Shown: positions 1-11,434 of the stretch, one piece after another
Layout of the letters: every line of letters begins with the position of its first letter
Position numbering within the stretch: the first letter of the stretch is position 1
Source: Entonaema liquescens
Taxonomy: Eukaryota > Ascomycota > Sordariomycetes > Xylariales > Xylariaceae
Reading direction: 5' to 3'
Assembly (NCBI GenBank): GCA_902805475.1
Contig: CADCSX010000007.1
Location: 248,001-312,000, forward strand
DNA length: 64,000 nucleotides
The notes under the pieces: generated by a model
Database searches by the model: none
Seen by the model: only the letters and a program-made list of their open reading frames with translations
What the model was told of the DNA's origin: nothing
Translations under genes and position numbers: made by a program

Positions 1-682
1 TTGCTTGGCAACCCTCCTCCATCGAATCGCTATACACAGTTGCTGTTACTCACGTGGCCGTTTAGAAAAGTGTTCATCAAGGGTAGTAGCACATGGTAGG
101 GTAACATGGCATGAGCCTTTAGAGTAAAGTTTAAGAGGCAGATGTACTTTTCAGGGGTACCTCGCGAGAGAGGAATTCTAGAGTTCCTCTGGATATCTTT
201 CCATATTCCTATGTAATAGCTGAATTGAACCTCAACACGAATCCTAGGCCGATCACTTAACTCAGCAATCAATATGCATCTAAGAGTGTGGATTGATCCT
301 ACGAAGCTTTTATCCCGTCAGCCGTTTATCTCCTCTGGTTTGGTCTTTGGTCAGCAAGCCCCCTGAAACCACATGTTCAGGGTCAGCCTAATCATTGAAT
401 CAACCAGAGCCATACTGGTAGGAGTAACGTAGAAGGCCATGTATCTACGGGTGGGAGACGCCTCGCACATTGGCTAGTAGGTAACTTAAGCCTTTTCTGG
501 GCAGCATCGTCATCCATTCCTGTGGATATATACTCGGCTCCCACAGCCGAAATTGCTTTTTCTTACGTAGCTAGTCGATAATTAAGAAGAGGCTCTATAA
601 ACGTCTTACATCCCCAAACCTATTACCAAGCGACCAAGTCACACTCGACTAGTGTACGAGCCAAGTCTTATCTCACATTGAG
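1..682. other. Intergenic, upstream of the Zn2Cys6 gene
   Basis: No convincing gene. The only reading frame of note is 80 codons on the minus strand, with no recognisable motif and no splice partners. The right end contains the likely promoter of the regulator that starts at 683. Confidence 0.6.
596..600 (+). promoter_or_regulatory. Candidate TATA element of the Zn2Cys6 regulator
   Basis: The sequence CTCTATAAAC lies about 85 bases before the ATG at 683, a usual distance for a fungal TATA element plus short leader. Position and motif are the only support. Confidence 0.35.
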
Positions 683-2992
683 ATGCCTCAACCGGTTGGT
701 CTTAGCGTTCAGACGTCAACGCCGCCAGCACGACAGAATCCAGGCGCAGGTATGACATGAGTCTCTCAGCTGTTCAATTATAACATGACAAGTCGTATCT
801 ATATTATGCATACGGATTTGGCATTCGAGGCATCTTTAAGGCGCGCATGTTAATTAGCGACAAACCAGAAAATTCCGCACTTCCCCCCTTATTGGTTTCC
901 ATTTAATGACTCTGTCTTACGCGCCGCTAATGTATTTGGTACGTAGCTTGCGAAGAATGCCGTCGTCGTAAGGTTCGTTGCGATCGTCAGCAGCCTTCAT
1001 GTGGACTCTGCCTGTCGTCCGGCGTACATTGTCAAGTTACCACTCCTCGCCCCCCTCGTGGTCCCAAACGTGGTTACCTAAAAGCGTTACAAGCTCGCAT
1101 CGGTATGTGCTATAACATTTCAAGTGGCGGGTTTTCACCCTCCCCTGAAGGATGTGTCCCGAAATAAGAACGGTTTTGGTTGAACTGATGGCTGTCCTTG
1201 TTGCTAACATTCCTGTTCTCGATTTAGCTACGCTCGAAGGAACTCTACTTCAACAGCAGCAGCAGCAACAACAATCATCTATCAACAGCGGTAATACAAT
1301 ATCAGTCTCGCCAAGAGATAATTCGATCGAAGGCCTTGTATTTAATGACACTCCATTAACATGGGACTTCCAGACCACAGCTGAAGAAGACGCCATACTT
1401 AATGACCTATGCCGCGAAACAGCGCCCGGAACGGCGTCAAGAGGGTCTTCGTTGGATGGGGGTTCGGTCCAGGCCTCGACATCACCAATACATGGATTCG
1501 ATACTCCTAGCGATGGGGTGGGCTTCGCGGATGCAATTATGGGCCGGAAGATGTCAGAAATTCCAGAGGGCTTAGATGACATCAACATTTCAAATTTAAT
1601 GCAGGCAGATTTGTAAGTTATTCCCAACTCCGCCCCCTCCCACACGTAGCCCTCGCCTTACGGCTAGGCAGAGACCAGCTTTACTTTGATCGAGTACACA
1701 TGTTCGCGCCTGTGCTACATCAGCGCCGCTACTTCTCCTGGGCTCGTAGCATGGCTAAGACGGAAGCTCAATCATGTCTGCGCTATGCCATGTGGACGTT
1801 GGCTGCTTCCGTGTCGGCTCATTATCAGAATATTGGCGGCTCCCTATATCGATATACGCGGCGGGCTCTCGAAGCACTCGACTCAAAGTGCGTAGGCTTT
1901 ACTATGACCGAAATGGAACAAGTTCAGGCCTGGCTTCTACTGGCTATTCACGAGTTTATGTGTGTCGACTTTAGCAGAGGCTGGGTAAGCGCAGGTCGCG
2001 CATTTCGACTAATCCAACTTAACTGGCTTCAATACTCGAATGGACCGGATGTGAGTCTAACACAGACAGATTGGGTCGACTCAGAACAAAAGAGGAGGAC
2101 ATTCTGGTTGGCATACTGTCTGGATCGCTTCATCAGCGTCCGGATTAATTCACCCATGACATTTAGCGAACAGGTAATGATCAAACATCTTCAGTGGTTT
2201 AGTTAGCATCGATTTGGTGCTGACTTACTACCACCCCTATCTAGAATACGATCCTTCTACCGGCGGCAGAGATAGAATTTCAGAACGAGCAACCAACTAT
2301 AAACGGATACCTTCGAGAGGCGATAGATGATAGGAGCTGTGTATTCACCTCGGCATTTACTGAATGTATCGTCGTCGCAACTATAATCGGCCGTTCCCTC
2401 GACCATCGACAACAGTCCGTGGCTGATAACATGTATCTTTATGAGTCGCAAAGCTTTGGGGAACGACATGAAAGGATTATTTCCACCCTGACACACCGGA
2501 TGGAAGTGTTCGACCGAAATTGCCCCTCTGCCGCGCAGGAAGCCGACCCGATGCTCCTTTTCATCAGCATGATGTGGCGAACAACGGTGCTCTACATGCA
2601 TCAACTTATGAAGTCGTTGATATACCCCGCAGACGAAAAGAGATCTGTCTTGGCGGATTACACTAGATCTATAACGGCCGCTAAAGAGATCGTGAATCTG
2701 ACCAATAAGTTGTCACAACTGAATTCTTTCAAGGCTAGTCTATCTCCTAACTGTCTAAATTATACTATTCCAGCATTTTTACCCCTTTTCGCGTCAACAC
2801 CCATGCGCTGACAGTCCCAACCAGGTACATCCACTCACTTTTATACCAATAGCGCTATGTGGAGATTGCTTCGTCTCCCACCCCGAACTGGGCGATACAT
2901 ACGGCAAGCAACTCCAGGATATCACAGAAGCTATGCACGGATTAATGAGCTTTAGTAATCTTGGACCAGGTCTAAATCCATACCCCCGATGA
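683..2992 (+). CDS. Zn(II)2Cys6 transcription factor with fungal-specific MHR domain
   Basis: Model: exons 683-749, 947-1102, 1228-1612, 1672-2173, 2245-2733 and 2825-2992, giving 588 residues. The N-terminus carries a C6 zinc cluster of spacing C-X2-C-X6-C-X6-C-X2-C-X6-C (Cys 24, 27, 34, 41, 44, 51), followed by the basic linker RGPKRGYLKALQARI and a run of eight glutamines (about 83-90). From about residue 205 the fungal transcription factor homology region follows, with the conserved stretch around FWLAYCLDRFISVR. This family binds CGG-type sites in the nucleus. Its place at the left edge of the polyketide genes makes it a candidate pathway regulator, which is inference. The last intron (2734-2824) uses a GC donor, AAG|GCTAGT, with a CTGAC branch site; only this choice joins the FK end of exon 5 to the well-formed VHPLTFIPI segment. 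The codons after 2733 otherwise run to an earlier stop at 2811. The first exon is the least certain. Confidence 0.85.
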
Positions 2993-5073
2993 CTGATAGA
3001 TATATGTATAGAACTAAAACTTGTGTATACTGTATCGTAACTACCACCTGAGTAAGAGCTGTATTATGTGAGTTTTGTCGTTAAAGCGGGCGGTGATTTT
3101 TCCAGCATGAGAAAATAGGGGGCTTTATTCGGGGCGTGTAACTAGGAGTGTAGCATTTAGATAGAGACTACTCCATGCTAGAGTCGGCAGTTCCAGGACG
3201 AGAAAAATAAAACAAAACCAAATATCACGACGTTTGAATAAGAGCCTGCCATCGTGCATTACTCCCCTCTATTGCTAAGATGTTCCCGTTCACGAGACGT
3301 TGTATTAAGCTCCCTGATTGTTACATCAAACCCGAGACCCTGAGCCATGTTAGACCCGCTCGTCTACTCCTAGATCAGATATCCTACCGACGAAATAGCT
3401 TAGAGTGTAGATTTAACACTTCATCATTCGAACGCCGAGACTGCCACGGACGGCGATCCTAAGCGAACCTAGCCGTATACGGCCACTGAAATGTATGCCG
3501 TTCTAGACATGTCGGTACCTAGCTTGCTTGGCAGCCTTCCTCTCAAGTACCCAACCGAAGCGAATTTTATTCAATATTACCGATCCCCGTCCTTTCCCCC
3601 TATCTCTGGCATCATCCCGACTTCAAATTCCTTCGGTTTTCTGATGGGATTGGGAATATCGCTTAAGTAAAATGCCTCAATTCTCTCGTATTCTGCTTTC
3701 TGCAGCACCTAGATGTAGGTACCTAATTTTCGTGTGACGCGCTTCTCCCACAACGCGTGGCTTAACTGCAAGTAAGGCTTACATACATAGAGGGATGAAG
3801 GGGGAGATGGAGAAGAGTAAAGATCTACAACAGAACATCAACTTGGTGATGTCGGTGTACCGGTAGTCTAATATCCGGAGATGCTTACCCTATCAAGCCT
3901 ATCGCACGTATCACCAGGCCTTTTCAAGTATGCGTCGGCGATGAGACAATACTACTGCTGTGTAACCAGTGCTTCAACATCAGAAGAACGTTTACAACGG
4001 ATTCTAGTATCTGGATCGGGCCGTTGGAACTAAGGACATTAGAGCCGTTAGATGAGAGATATTATTGGGACAATGTGTTCTAACGTAACGGAGTACCTAT
4101 ATGACATGGGACACACAATATATACGAAGCTAGCTCAGGTACGTGAACGTCACGGGAAGATGACATATGGTCACAAGGAGAATATGCCGTTACTAGGCTT
4201 CGAGAATGTCTATCAACATCGTCATACTATTTACCAATACACTCAATATCTAGATAGATACTGCACCTGTGTCGCAGCCGACGGATCTCTGTGCAGCAGA
4301 GCGCTGATCGACGAACGGGAGCTTGTTCATTATCCATCGCCACTGACGATTACCTATCTTCTCGACTAACTTATGTACTCATCTATTGACCGAAGTCTCG
4401 TATTGGCAAGTTCATGAAGTTTATTTACTGAGTCTATGGGTATGTGGCTTATTCCTCCTAGAAGGATGATTATCCACATGTCCAGTCTAGGTAGGTACCT
4501 AAAGTATCACGGATATCCCGAAAAAAGAAAAGAAGGAGAAAAAAAAAAGCCTTAGCTTCAGTCCACACAGTAGAGCATATGCACCGTTCCGTTCATCCAC
4601 TAAAAAGGAAATCTAGTAGAATAAAAGTCGTATTGCATACTACCTATGCCAAGAGCTATACCTTGTTCGGTGTAGAAACTTAAGGTATGTGAATACTCGG
4701 TGTGACGGCCTCAACTAAGGGGTTGGAGTTCCGTATTCTTGGTTAGGGCTCACTTCATGTGGTCGACTTAGGCACTGGATCACGATACTGTTACTGTATT
4801 ATAATTGTAGGTATCGTATGAAATATACGCTTATGATACCCCCTTTTATCCTGAAATCTGATAAGTGAGGATAATATTTCAGGTACTTTCGTAATCTTCT
4901 ACTCGGAAGGTTCAAACCTCTTATATTCAAAGGCCGAAAGAAGACGTAATATAATGGACAATATACATATACCTTATTTCCATACGCGACCATCCATACA
5001 GGTAGTTACGTCCCTATATATACTCTTTATAAGCAGGCCAATAGAGAGGCGTGTCAGCTAGTGACAAGGCCCT
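2993..5073. other. Intergenic, no recognised gene
   Basis: About 2 kb with only short unsupported frames. The longest is an ATG frame of 105 codons at 4052-4369, which has no motif, signal peptide or splice partner. Copies of a GGTACCTA/TACCTAGG-type motif occur near 3514, 3717 and 4490. An A-rich tract lies around 4520-4550. Confidence 0.55.
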
Positions 5074-6468
5074 CTACTGCTCTGAAGCAGCAACAATCCT
5101 GGGAATAAGCCGGCTAGTGATGTTCCAGAGTTGAGAAGACCCGGTGACCAGTAGCGAACCGGTGTACCAAGTATTGCGGTAACCCTGCAAGGAGTAGTAA
5201 TCGCGGTAGACGCCTTTACGAATAGCGTCCGCACTGGCGGACGGGTGCAGCGGCGAGTGACTCTTATACGCCACGAATTCGGGCTCAGCGTTCACATCCG
5301 CACCCGCCACAGTCTGCTGTAGCCGCTTGATCGTGTCGTGCGTGTCGGCCTCCACTTGCTCTCTCGTTAGGTCCGAGAGGGAGTTATACCAGTAGTAATA
5401 TGTCCCCTCTACATTGGTCGGGTTGAACATTACTACTCCCGGTAAACTCGCTATGTGGGACTCCGTATCCTGCCCCCGATTCGTGTAACTATAATTTGTA
5501 GGTAGCCCGAAATTCTTCACGACCCCCGTGAAGTAGAATCCTCCTTCAAACCCGGATATTACGTTCCTCTCCCGCTCATCTAGACCGAACGGTTCTAGAT
5601 TCTTCAAAACTGGTGGTGCGGCAAATACCAACTGCTTGGCAACGATCAATCTGCTGCCTTTGGGAGCCGATACGCAGAGCTTCACACCGCCGCCCGGCTT
5701 ACTACCTCGATGACCACTGGTCACGGTAGAGTTTAGAAGGACATCAGAACCAAGCTCCGCCAGTGCGTTACGATAGAGCTCGGCCAAGTCGCCATTGGCG
5801 TTGACAATAATCTTGCCCTCGATGCTTTCTTCCAGCATTACTGTGTTGAGATTGTTGAAGACATATAAAGCGAGGACCTTAGTGACATCACCGGCGACGG
5901 CTGGCCTGGAGAACGTGGCGATGGCGTCGTCGGTGAGGTTAAACTGCTCCATGTACTCGGGCCAGGGTAGGAGCAACTCCTCGGGCACCGGGTCAGGCAG
6001 TTCGATACCATTCTCAAGATAGGGGTACTTGTGAAGTGCCTGGAAGTAATCGTCATTGGGGGGCGGGATCGAGTAGTTCAGAACAGGTGAGCCATCCGTG
6101 AAGTCGATGTAGAGAGGAGTCTTAGTATCGGGAAATGTACCCTGGCTGGCGGTAAGATTTAAGCGAGAGAAATAGTCTCGGGTCACCTGGTCTTCGTGGT
6201 GAAGTTGTACGCCATAATTGATAGGAGTTCCCGTCGCAGGATCGTGGTACGTGGAGGTGTGGCCACCTAATGATCCCCGCTGCTCGACGACTATAACGGA
6301 TTTGCCTCGATCCTTGAGGTTGATAGCCGCATAAGTGCCTGTCGCACCTCCGCCGATAATCGCAACATCACGATTTACGACCTCAGCACCTTGACATTGA
6401 GCGCGAATGTCTATTGCCAATGCTGATGCAACAAAGGAAAAGCTACTACCCCACTTGATCGACTTCAT
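5074..6468 (-). CDS. Secreted FAD-dependent amine-oxidase-like oxidoreductase
   Basis: Uninterrupted 464-codon gene starting at the ATG complementary to 6466-6468. Residues 1-25 form a plausible signal peptide ending near the alanine-rich ALAIDIRAQ segment, so the enzyme is probably exported or enters the endomembrane system. The Rossmann FAD motif IIGGGATGTYAA sits at about 37-48, and the ribose-binding Glu is in VIVVEQRGSLGGH. Length and the GGH-Y-DPATG pattern suit fungal NAD(P)-binding Rossmann/amine oxidase proteins often annotated as beta-cyclopiazonate dehydrogenase-like; that name comes from family memory, and the substrate is unknown. It lies in the same orientation as the FAD monooxygenase and between the regulator and the PKS, so it may oxidise an intermediate of the polyketide route. 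It could also be an unrelated secreted oxidase. Confidence 0.85.
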   Translation of the reverse strand: MKSIKWGSSFSFVASALAIDIRAQCQGAEVVNRDVAIIGGGATGTYAAINLKDRGKSVIVVEQRGSLGGHTSTYHDPATGTPINYGVQLHHEDQVTRDYFSRLNLTASQGTFPDTKTPLYIDFTDGSPVLNYSIPPPNDDYFQALHKYPYLENGIELPDPVPEELLLPWPEYMEQFNLTDDAIATFSRPAVAGDVTKVLALYVFNNLNTVMLEESIEGKIIVNANGDLAELYRNALAELGSDVLLNSTVTSGHRGSKPGGGVKLCVSAPKGSRLIVAKQLVFAAPPVLKNLEPFGLDERERNVISGFEGGFYFTGVVKNFGLPTNYSYTNRGQDTESHIASLPGVVMFNPTNVEGTYYYWYNSLSDLTREQVEADTHDTIKRLQQTVAGADVNAEPEFVAYKSHSPLHPSASADAIRKGVYRDYYSLQGYRNTWYTGSLLVTGSSQLWNITSRLIPRIVAASEQ

Positions 6469-8463
6469 TTGGGAGGCTGTTTGCTCAATACCGACTAATG
6501 TTAACGAAGGAAAGCGAATTGTCTAGACAGGAATTTGTAACTGGCTTGGTTCACAATAGTTATAAGAGTCAGAGAAGCTTGAGGTTGGTTACTTTATATA
6601 TTCCATTTGTGATCGTGATAGTAAGTTCTCTCTCCAAGTCTCCATCCGGGTTCTAGATAAGATAGCTAGAACAAAAAGCCTGCTCAGCTCCTATTGTAAG
6701 CCATAAGCTTTCATAGCTGTTTAAAGCTCCTTGCGGAACGAAGATATGTCCATACTCCTCACTCCAGCTTGTGACAGCCTATAGCTGTATAGGCTCGGCG
6801 CCATGCTGACAAGGAGCGTAGCAAGATGAGCGGCCCGATCGAAGCTTTTGTCATACTTGAGCATTGTCTGTAGCTTTCAAGCTATCGAACATTCATTATC
6901 AGGTAAAAAGGGCGAGCGAGCTTGTCCACAAATTTACAATGGCGTAATGAATAGACAAATCAAATCAACGGCACCCGTCATTGGAAGGGGGTCATAGCGG
7001 AGGGGGCATCGTGATTCGCTTTGGGGTTATCTTGCATCAAGCTGAAGTCCCCCAAGATCGCAAGCCACTTATCGGTCCATCTCCCTTTGTGTTACAGTCT
7101 AATAACATCTCCAGTTGATATTTTGATTTGTTTAAAGAGGCTTGTAGAGTAGCATGGGACACAACGCATGCAAAAAATACCAAGTTGATCGGTCTAGAAG
7201 GCTGAGTGATGAATAATAAGTCCAACTCCGGCTCTCTCTAGTGTTGCTTATGAGGCGTTTTTCTGCAACGATATCTCGGACCCGAGTCTAAAAACGCCTT
7301 TCTAGGCCCTTCTTTGTGGAAAGGTTGTTGCTGGTCACAGTCACAAAATTGAAGAAGCCTTCTCCGTGGGGGGTTAAACAAGACCAACTCTAGTCCTGCA
7401 ATGCTTATTATTGATGAAAGTGAGTTCTCTATGATAGCCTAGTATATTAAAGCTTGACTTTTCTTTAAGATAAACGTATTCTGCAAGCACTGTTACACGA
7501 AAAAAAGCCACATGTTTGGGAACTCGCCATTCTTGGCGAATCGCCGTGCTAGTAGATGGCGTAGAGCCACTCAGAGTCGCTGGAATATCTTAGCTAGGTC
7601 CCGAAATTTTGGGATTCCAATCATATAGGACGGCATGTTCTAATCTCCAATAATATCCTAGGTTGACTACCTAGGAAACCAGATTTGTTAGTCAAGTTGG
7701 TGATCATTATTGGAGTCACACCACGTATAGATATAGTATCCGATAATGATTGAATCCAAATTTGATACTTTTCTCGAGATGCTAAGAGTGAGATAGATTC
7801 TGGCGATGCTATGTCATAGGTAGTAGTCAAAATAGGAGACTGACATCATTCTTCATCCAAGGATGGGGTGTTCATCTGTTGTCATATGAGACGTTCTGAA
7901 GCCACCCAAGTAGCGGCAAGGGATGAAAAAAAAAAGAATATCGAGGTAGTTTTGGTATAAGGGCGTTAAGGGAACGACTACCTATCATGCACCCCGTAGT
8001 TCCAGTACCACGGATCTGGGGTAGCGTGGCTATACGCCAGCATGTTTGACAAGTTGATATGTTTCTGATGATTTGAAATCTCAAGTACTGGGTAGGGCAA
8101 AGTCCCTAAGTCTGTAGTTATGTTCGTCGTGGCTCTAACCTTGTGCTACATGCTACCACAGTGGCTTTAAAGGGTGTTTTATATAGATTAAAATGATGAT
8201 AAAGCAGATCGTGAGGCTTGCATATATATTATAAGATCCTAATGAGCTTCTCAGTAATAGAATTAATCTTCCATAGTTTGCAGTAATGATGTAAAGTGCT
8301 GATTGTAATATAACACTATAGATTTTAAGGAGTAATACGCTTCTCACTGAGACTCCCTATACGAAAACAATTTCCATACATAGCTGCTAGGCACACTTAG
8401 TATACCTATTTCGTATTTGCTATTAGCTGTGACAATACATTATGCTAGTCTCTGAGGTCCTTC
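6469..8463. other. Intergenic, AT-leaning, no recognised gene
   Basis: Two kilobases between the two flavoenzyme genes. Only frames under 75 codons occur, including a hydrophobic AT-rich one at 8153-8347 (minus) that lacks a domain or splice partners. No repeats were recognised apart from a CCTAGG palindrome pair near 7660-7676. The left end holds the oxidase promoter. Confidence 0.55.
6593..6600 (-). promoter_or_regulatory. Candidate TATA element of the FAD oxidase gene
   Basis: Read on the minus strand this is TATATAAA, about 125-132 bases upstream of the oxidase ATG. A second weaker TTATAA lies closer, near 6560. Supported by motif and position only. Confidence 0.35.
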
Positions 8464-9899
8464 TCAGGCCCTGGATTGTCTCTTCGCGTACTCCTCTATG
8501 GTTCTTTTTATCATATTGTTGTAATCAAACCGCCAAATCTTATACGAGCGGTCTCGAAGCTCCTCAAAGCACGTCTGGGCCTTGATCCACTTGCTCTCCT
8601 CGCCCCATTCGGGCTGGTGGTAGAAGTCGCACACACGACGGCTGCTGTTGACCAGCCACTGGCTTCTCGTGCGTCGCATCAGATCAAAGACCTCGAACGC
8701 CGCACATATGGCTGCATGTTTCTTCTTTGGTGCCGATTTATCCCCTCGCAAGGTAACATTGACCTGGCTCATTAATGTACATAAACACAGCGCGTCTTCA
8801 ATACCGCAGCACGCGCCTGCGCCATGATGTGGGCTGGTTGCGTGCGCAGCATCGCCAGCCAGGCAGATATTCCCCTTGTTAAAGTACGGTGCGGGATAAT
8901 CCCACATGTCAAATACCCCCCACTTCTCAACCTTCTCCGGGAAGTGTTGGATTAGTGCCTTAAGACAGGGATGCCAGTCTGCAAATGCACTCTCCAGATC
9001 TTTCCTGAGTCCCGATGCGACTGTGACCTTGTCATCCGGCCATTCGTCGGGGTCAGATATGAAAGCTGTCGCGTTGATCATAGTCTGGTTAGCAACAGGG
9101 TAGTGGATAACATGAGCATTTGGCCCTATATGGCTGTGCTGGTTCCTGGCTTTATATTCTCCAAGGGCCTCGATCGCCTTTTCCATCGGAACTAGGGCGC
9201 GATAGGCAACCTTATGGGTATAATGGGAATAAGAAGCCGGATTTTCCTCTCCGAAAATGAGTTCTCTTACTCGCGACTTGATGCCATCACATCCAATTAC
9301 TTAAAAATTACACTTGAGTTAGCAGCTGCAAGCTAGTTGAGAAGCCAATATAGACAGACAGATACATAAAACATACCAGCATCGGCTTCTGCAGATGTTC
9401 CATCAGTGAAGTTAAGCTGGAGCCTCCCATAAGGGCCTTTATCTTCGATGTTATCTAGGCGCTTCTTCAGCTCTACAATCTCCTGTGGTATAATCTTCAC
9501 CAAAGCTTCCAAGAACTGGTCACGTCGCGTCCCTTCCCAGCCCCTGTAGCCCGCATTTATTTCACAGAGCATCTCCTGGTATGAAGGGTCGTCTTGTCGA
9601 CGCTTATTATAACCGTCGAGCCATCTCATGTAGTCATTTGGGTCGTTCTTATCCAAAGTGATGGGAACAGATCCGCCGGACCGCAGAGCACTGACGATAT
9701 CAGGGTTCATCAGACTCATGCATTGTATAGCGTTGGCTGTAAAAGCCATACCGGCGCCGATCTCCCGGAACCCCCTGGCTTGTTCGTAGACCTTAACATT
9801 GACATTTTGTTTGATAAGACCGGCTGCGAGCGCCAGTCCAATAATGCCCCCGCCGACGATGGCAATCTCAATAGAACTATCCTCGACTACTCCCGGCAT
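8464..9899 (-). CDS. TropB/salicylate-hydroxylase-like FAD-dependent monooxygenase
   Basis: Model: exon 1 9899-9377, intron 9376-9300 (GTATGT donor), exon 2 9299-8464, giving 452 residues. The start MPGVVEDSS was preferred over an upstream frame opening because it places the FAD motif VGGGIIG at residues 15-21, where group A flavoprotein hydroxylases have it. The intron rebuilds the DG motif IGCDGIKSR (about 176-184), and the GD motif LAGDAAHATSPHHGAG lies at about 321-336. Arg208 (in YRALVP) and Tyr241 (in HVIHYPV) keep the 33-residue spacing of the TropB catalytic pair R206/Y239 as I recall it. Such enzymes hydroxylate and dearomatise PKS-made phenolic aldehydes using NAD(P)H and O2. The gene is divergent from the NR-PKS and shares a 1.5 kb promoter region, which supports a joint pathway. 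A plain phenol or salicylate hydroxylase cannot be excluded. Confidence 0.88.
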
Positions 9900-11434
9900 G
9901 ATGGTGATGGAGTGTAACCAGGTTATACTAAGGAAAATTGGTTTTGTGAAACAATGGTTCGATGGGTTTGAAATATAAACGGGCCGGTAGAACACCATGT
10001 GGTAAAAGGGGTTAGGAGCTATATCATAACATATTTAGCTTATCCGTTACGAGAAACGGGAAGGGTGGCTGAGTCATGATACTTGTTCTGGTAGCGATGC
10101 TCACCTACCCTTCTAAAACAAATCCTTTGATGAGACATGATACGCAAGAAAGTCTCATACTGGGAAAATATGAGACGGAGTAACTAGCTTCCCGCAGATT
10201 ATACCGCCACCGAGCCGTGCATCCGTCAGCCAGCCACAGCTTTACGGCTTGAGCCGTTAACACTGACCTCACACAGAACAGTACTAAGGCGTGACTTAGG
10301 CTAGCGGCTGAATTAAGCTGAATTCCCTTAATGCCTAAGATCAACAACGACGTTCGACTAGCCGCCGACGTATACCCGTAACATATATAGGTAATTCTTC
10401 TGTTGATTCCTTGGCGAGCTAGACCCAAGACTATGTCTAAGAGAATTTCAACGAATCTATAGTAGGCCGAGGGAAAGTGACGACAAGAATAATGCGTGGG
10501 ATGTTCGGATCTAATCGCACGCCCATGGGACCGGGAAACAAGCATGTAAGATAAACCCGAAATCCTTCTTGGTTTAGTAACTCCCAGTGGATAGGACTAA
10601 GGTGAATAGCATGATCAGATGATGGTGATAACGGAGTTTTTATCAAACGCATCATTAGATTCCGGTATCTGGGGTTGGCACTGTACCTAACTCGAGATGT
10701 ACCGGCTCTAACTTGTCGAGTCCTTGTAGATCTCGTTGTCACTGCCGAGTTATTCCAGCACAGCTTTCACACGTGCTATCCCTTACTCTATGCTACTTTC
10801 TTGGGAAGCTATGGGGTGTAGATAGGCAGTAGGAGACTAATCTAAGTAGCAATTGGTGAGTTGTCTCCTTCCATGGTCCCTCTTACGTGACCGCCAGATA
10901 ACTCCCTCTAGTGAGTTATAAACTTGACTTGAAATCTGTTGGCAAGTATACTCGGTGAAACACAGTGCTCAGGATAATCTAGCAGCCCCACGCGGCATTT
11001 CAACTCTTCCCCACGGCCGGAGGCAATGTTGTTGAGCTACAAACCGAATATGAGGAGTACCCTGCCGTATTTCTTGCCCCCTCCCCTATATCCATCTATA
11101 TCTATTGCTCGATCCTGCAGTCTGAATCTCGTACTTCCAACCCATCAGAGATATGGTGGTGTGCTCATCCTTTCTTTGCCATATTAAATAGAGACTTCCG
11201 TGGTAACACGATTTGAATTGCTTCCATTGTCGTTGGCCAATATTCCCTCACCATCAAGACACATCGGCGTGACACCTTCATCTATTCCTGTTTCAGAGTC
11301 AAAGTCCTGTATTATAGGACGCGCTATGGGTTAGAACTGCCCTGGAGACCACTCTCATCAACACAGATTTCAACACTTGATCTGACAATCTTGACAACTC
11401 AACTTCCTCTGTACAACTTCCACAAACGTCCATC
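9900..11434. promoter_or_regulatory. Divergent intergenic region between FAD monooxygenase and NR-PKS
   Basis: A 1.5 kb region with no credible coding sequence that separates two divergent pathway genes and so must hold both promoters. A CGGCCG site at 11014-11019 is an inverted CGG pair that a Zn2Cys6 protein could bind; this is only a motif match. The ACTTCCACAAACGTCCATC stretch just before 11435 suits the start chosen for the PKS. Confidence 0.5.

Noticed and set aside
1250..1645. 131-codon minus-strand frame with a poly-cysteine run
   Set aside because: It is the antisense of the poly-glutamine region of the Zn2Cys6 gene.
4052..4369. 105-codon ATG frame in the spacer left of the FAD oxidase
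   Set aside because: No domain, no signal peptide, no splice partners, and composition like the surrounding spacer.
4900..4925. GGTTCAAACC resembling a tRNA B box
   Set aside because: No A box or acceptor stem at the right distance on either strand.
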